A DNA stretch of 8,320 bases from JBECKQ01 sp040235375 (GTDB lineage: Bacteria; Planctomycetota; Phycisphaerae; UBA1845): NCBI GenBank assembly GCA_040235375.1, contig JBECKQ010000044.1, forward strand, positions 1 through 8,320. Reading direction: 5' to 3'. Positions 6,931-8,320 of the stretch are shown here, piece by piece (within the stretch, counting starts at the first letter, position 1; every line of letters starts with the position of its first letter). The translations under genes were made by a program, and so were the position numbers. Below the pieces are notes generated by a model. That model was not told where the DNA came from and did not search any database. It saw only the letters and a program-made list of their open reading frames with translations.

Positions 6931-7029
6931 CGCTTTATCCTGCCAGTTCGAAGCGCCCGCCCCGCGGGCGAGCCCGTCTTCGTCGGTTCATGTCACGTTA
7001 TGTCACTGCAACGCTCGTCGTCGCCGCCC
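6931..7029. other. nfnA-nfnB spacer with direct repeat and GC hairpin
   Basis: The 99-base gap holds two copies of ATGTCAC (6990-6996 and 7000-7006) at a ten-base period and a GCCCGC/GCGGGC hairpin (6955-6969). The hairpin has no T-run on the minus strand and so is not a standard terminator. It may adjust the ratio of the two subunits or stabilise the mRNA end; this is a guess. Confidence 0.5.
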
Positions 7030-7902
7030 TCACCGCGCTTTCTGCTCGAGAGCCTCCAGCTTGCACAGATGCCCTTCCTTCTCGTGCATCCGGTCCCAGG
7101 CTTCACGTTCGAACTGGCGATACGCGCTGAGGCGATCCGTCAGCTCGTTGAAGTCCACCTGATGGGCGTCGAATTCCGGGCCGTCGACGCAGGCAAACTG
7201 CATCTGCCCGTCGATCGACACCCGGCAGCCGCCGCACATGCCCGTGCCGTCCACCATGATCGGGTTGAGCGACACGATCGTCTTGATCTGCGGCCCGCGC
7301 GTGACGTTCGCCACCGCCTTCATCATGGGCACCGGCCCCGCGGCGATCACCGCCCCGATGGGATCATTCGGATCGTCGATCAGCTCCTGAAGCTTGCCGG
7401 TGACGAACCCGTTGTATCCGTAGCTGCCGTCGTCCGTGCAGGGGTACACCTCGTCGCATACCGCCGCCAGCTCCTCCTCCATGATCACGTACGGCTTGCT
7501 GCGCCCCCCGATGATCGCCGACACCTTGTTGCCGAGCTTCTTCAGCGCTCCGGCCTGCGGGTAGATCACCGCCGTCCCGACCCCCCCGCCGACCAGCACC
7601 ACGTGGCCGAACTTCTCGATCTCGGTGGGCTTCCCCAGCGGCCCGACAACGTCCATGACGTGCTCGCCGGCCTCCAGCGCGCACAGCCGCTCGGTCGTCA
7701 CCCCGACGACCTGCACGACCAGCGTGATGGTGCCCTTCTCGGCGTTCGAGTTGGCCACGGTGAGCGGAATTCGCTCGCCCCTGTCGGTTACCCGCACGAT
7801 GACAAAGTGTCCCGGTTTGTGGCGAGCGGCGACGCGCGGTGCCTCGACGACCAGTCGCCGCACCGCAGGGGCCAGCCATTTCGCCTCATGGATCAGAAAC
7901 AT
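7030..7902 (-). CDS. nfnA: NfnA: NADH/FAD and [2Fe-2S] subunit of NADH-dependent ferredoxin:NADP+ oxidoreductase
   Basis: Small subunit of the bifurcating transhydrogenase, related to dihydroorotate dehydrogenase electron-transfer subunits (PyrK) and also called SudB. It binds FAD and a [2Fe-2S] cluster and handles NADH. The 290 residues are full length. The FAD-binding motif RIPLT is at 44-48, the nucleotide-binding loop VLVGGGVGTA at 102-111, IIGGRSK at 130-136, and the cluster motif VDGTGMCGGCRV at 217-228 with FACVDGPEFD at 236-245. C223, C226 and C238 plus D218 fit the three-Cys, one-Asp ligand set known for this subunit. The ATG at 7902 has GGAGG at 7916-7912, nine bases upstream. It is the first gene of the operon, with nfnB following. 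PyrK is an alternative by fold, but the GCR...DGPEFD pattern and adjacent nfnB make NfnA far more likely. Confidence 0.93.
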   Translation of the reverse strand: MFLIHEAKWLAPAVRRLVVEAPRVAARHKPGHFVIVRVTDRGERIPLTVANSNAEKGTITLVVQVVGVTTERLCALEAGEHVMDVVGPLGKPTEIEKFGHVVLVGGGVGTAVIYPQAGALKKLGNKVSAIIGGRSKPYVIMEEELAAVCDEVYPCTDDGSYGYNGFVTGKLQELIDDPNDPIGAVIAAGPVPMMKAVANVTRGPQIKTIVSLNPIMVDGTGMCGGCRVSIDGQMQFACVDGPEFDAHQVDFNELTDRLSAYRQFEREAWDRMHEKEGHLCKLEALEQKAR

Positions 7903-8027
7903 GCCCTCGGGCCTCCAGCCTTAGAGTGAACTTACCCCGTACCCGTCAAGCCAACCGGCCGCGGGACGCAGCAAAAACGCGCTTAATCACAGCCCTCGTG
8001 GAGTGGCAGGATGCAACGCACCGCAAA

Positions 8028-8054
8028 ATTATAGCGCCACTGCAACGATGTCTA
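8028..8054 (-). promoter_or_regulatory. Candidate promoter of nfnAB
   Basis: A perfect TATAAT lies at 8033-8028 on the minus strand, with TAGACA (one mismatch from TTGACA) at 8054-8049, 15 bases upstream, shorter than the usual 17. Transcription would begin near 8021, giving a leader of roughly 120 bases before nfnA. A second possible -35, TTGACG at 7949-7944, has only a poor -10 next to the ribosome site and is less likely. Confidence 0.4.
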
Positions 8055-8222
8055 TGGCTCGCGCGACACCATGAAACGCGCCGTCAGGCCTGGCGGTTTT
8101 GTCCCTCAAATGCTGTCGCGCCGCGACGCCAAATGGCACCTGTCGAATACGGTTTGACGCCCCCTCTTTCACCACCAACGTTTCCAAGGAACGCGTCACC
8201 CAACGAATCGCCGGCAACCACG

Positions 8223-8249
8223 TCCGAGCCGCGCCCGTCAGGAAGCGGA
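8223..8249. repeat. Copy of a short dispersed repeat (translates as SEPRPSGSG)
   Basis: The plus-strand frame at 8223 reads S-E-P-R-P-S-G-S-G, and the opposite strand gives LPDGRGSD-type peptides. I remember this short element as a frequent intergenic repeat in planctomycete and some related environmental genomes, often mis-called as the end of small hypothetical proteins. Only one copy is in the window, so repetition is not shown here; the call rests on recall of the sequence. Confidence 0.55.
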
Positions 8250-8320
8250 CCGCCGCCGTCAACCCGTCAATCGCCCCGCCGCCCGTCTTCTCTCCTGCTC
8301 AATGCTCTGCGGCCGAAGGC

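Larger units (their letters stand above)
7903..8320. other. Gene-free region upstream of nfnA
   Basis: About 420 bases to the window edge with no gene I would defend. It contains the candidate nfnA promoter (8028-8054), the dispersed-repeat match (8223-8249) and a short palindrome at 8081-8096. A 77-codon open frame at 8262-8029 on the minus strand starts with TTG, lacks a ribosome site, covers the repeat and resembles no family I know, so I left it out. Confidence 0.6.

Noticed and set aside
5545..7929. A 794-codon plus-strand open frame antisense to nfnB and nfnA
   Set aside because: Its product is Arg, His, Pro and Ala rich with no domain, and it mirrors two clearly conserved genes. Long antisense frames are common in GC-rich DNA.
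8081..8100. A palindrome CCGTCAGG/CCTGGCGG followed by TTTT on the plus strand, terminator-like
   Set aside because: The stem is short with a G-U pair, the T-run is short, and no plus-strand gene lies upstream in the window.
8029..8262. A 77-codon minus-strand open frame starting with TTG
   Set aside because: No ribosome site, no recognisable similarity, third-position GC only moderate, it covers a suspected dispersed repeat, and its end overlaps the candidate -10 box.

Overview
The window is a GC-rich bacterial chromosome segment. Every gene I can support is on the minus strand. Six genes are recognisable by family, all complete, and one long membrane protein cannot be assigned a function. 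The intergenic spaces hold hairpins and short repeats. One of them, near the right edge, reads SEPRPSGSG in translation. I recall this repeat from intergenic DNA of planctomycete-like genomes. With that repeat, the futalosine-type look of the UbiA protein and the gene style, the window suggests a member of Planctomycetota (perhaps Phycisphaerae-like). This is inference, not proof.

Layout, in the direction of transcription (right to left): (1) 8320-7903, a gene-free region with the dispersed-repeat match and a candidate promoter with a perfect TATAAT box. (2) nfnA (7902-7030) and nfnB (6930-5518), the two subunits of an NADH-dependent ferredoxin:NADP+ oxidoreductase, closed by a strong intrinsic terminator at 5478-5453. 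(3) A 300-base gene-free leader full of inverted repeats, then a Mn-type superoxide dismutase (5151-4537), a heptamer tandem repeat, and a second intrinsic terminator (4409-4371). (4) A tightly packed four-gene block: ubiE/menG methyltransferase, a six-helix membrane protein with a TPR-like domain, ubiX flavin prenyltransferase, and a UbiA-family prenyltransferase. Its three junctions all overlap (ATGA, ATGA, TTGA), so it is very likely one translationally coupled operon.

The last block fits quinone biosynthesis, most likely menaquinone by the futalosine route: UbiA-type prenylation, UbiX making the prenylated flavin for a UbiD-type decarboxylase that is not in this window, and UbiE/MenG for the final C-methylation. 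NfnAB links NADH, ferredoxin and NADPH pools by electron bifurcation. The dismutase protects against superoxide. Together they suggest an organism with anaerobic-style redox metabolism that also meets oxygen.

Most of the window is housekeeping metabolism. I did not find a defence system, a mobile element with a transposase, a CRISPR array, or an rRNA or tRNA gene. The least explained items are the TPR-like membrane protein inside the quinone operon, the structured leader of the dismutase gene, and the short repeats.
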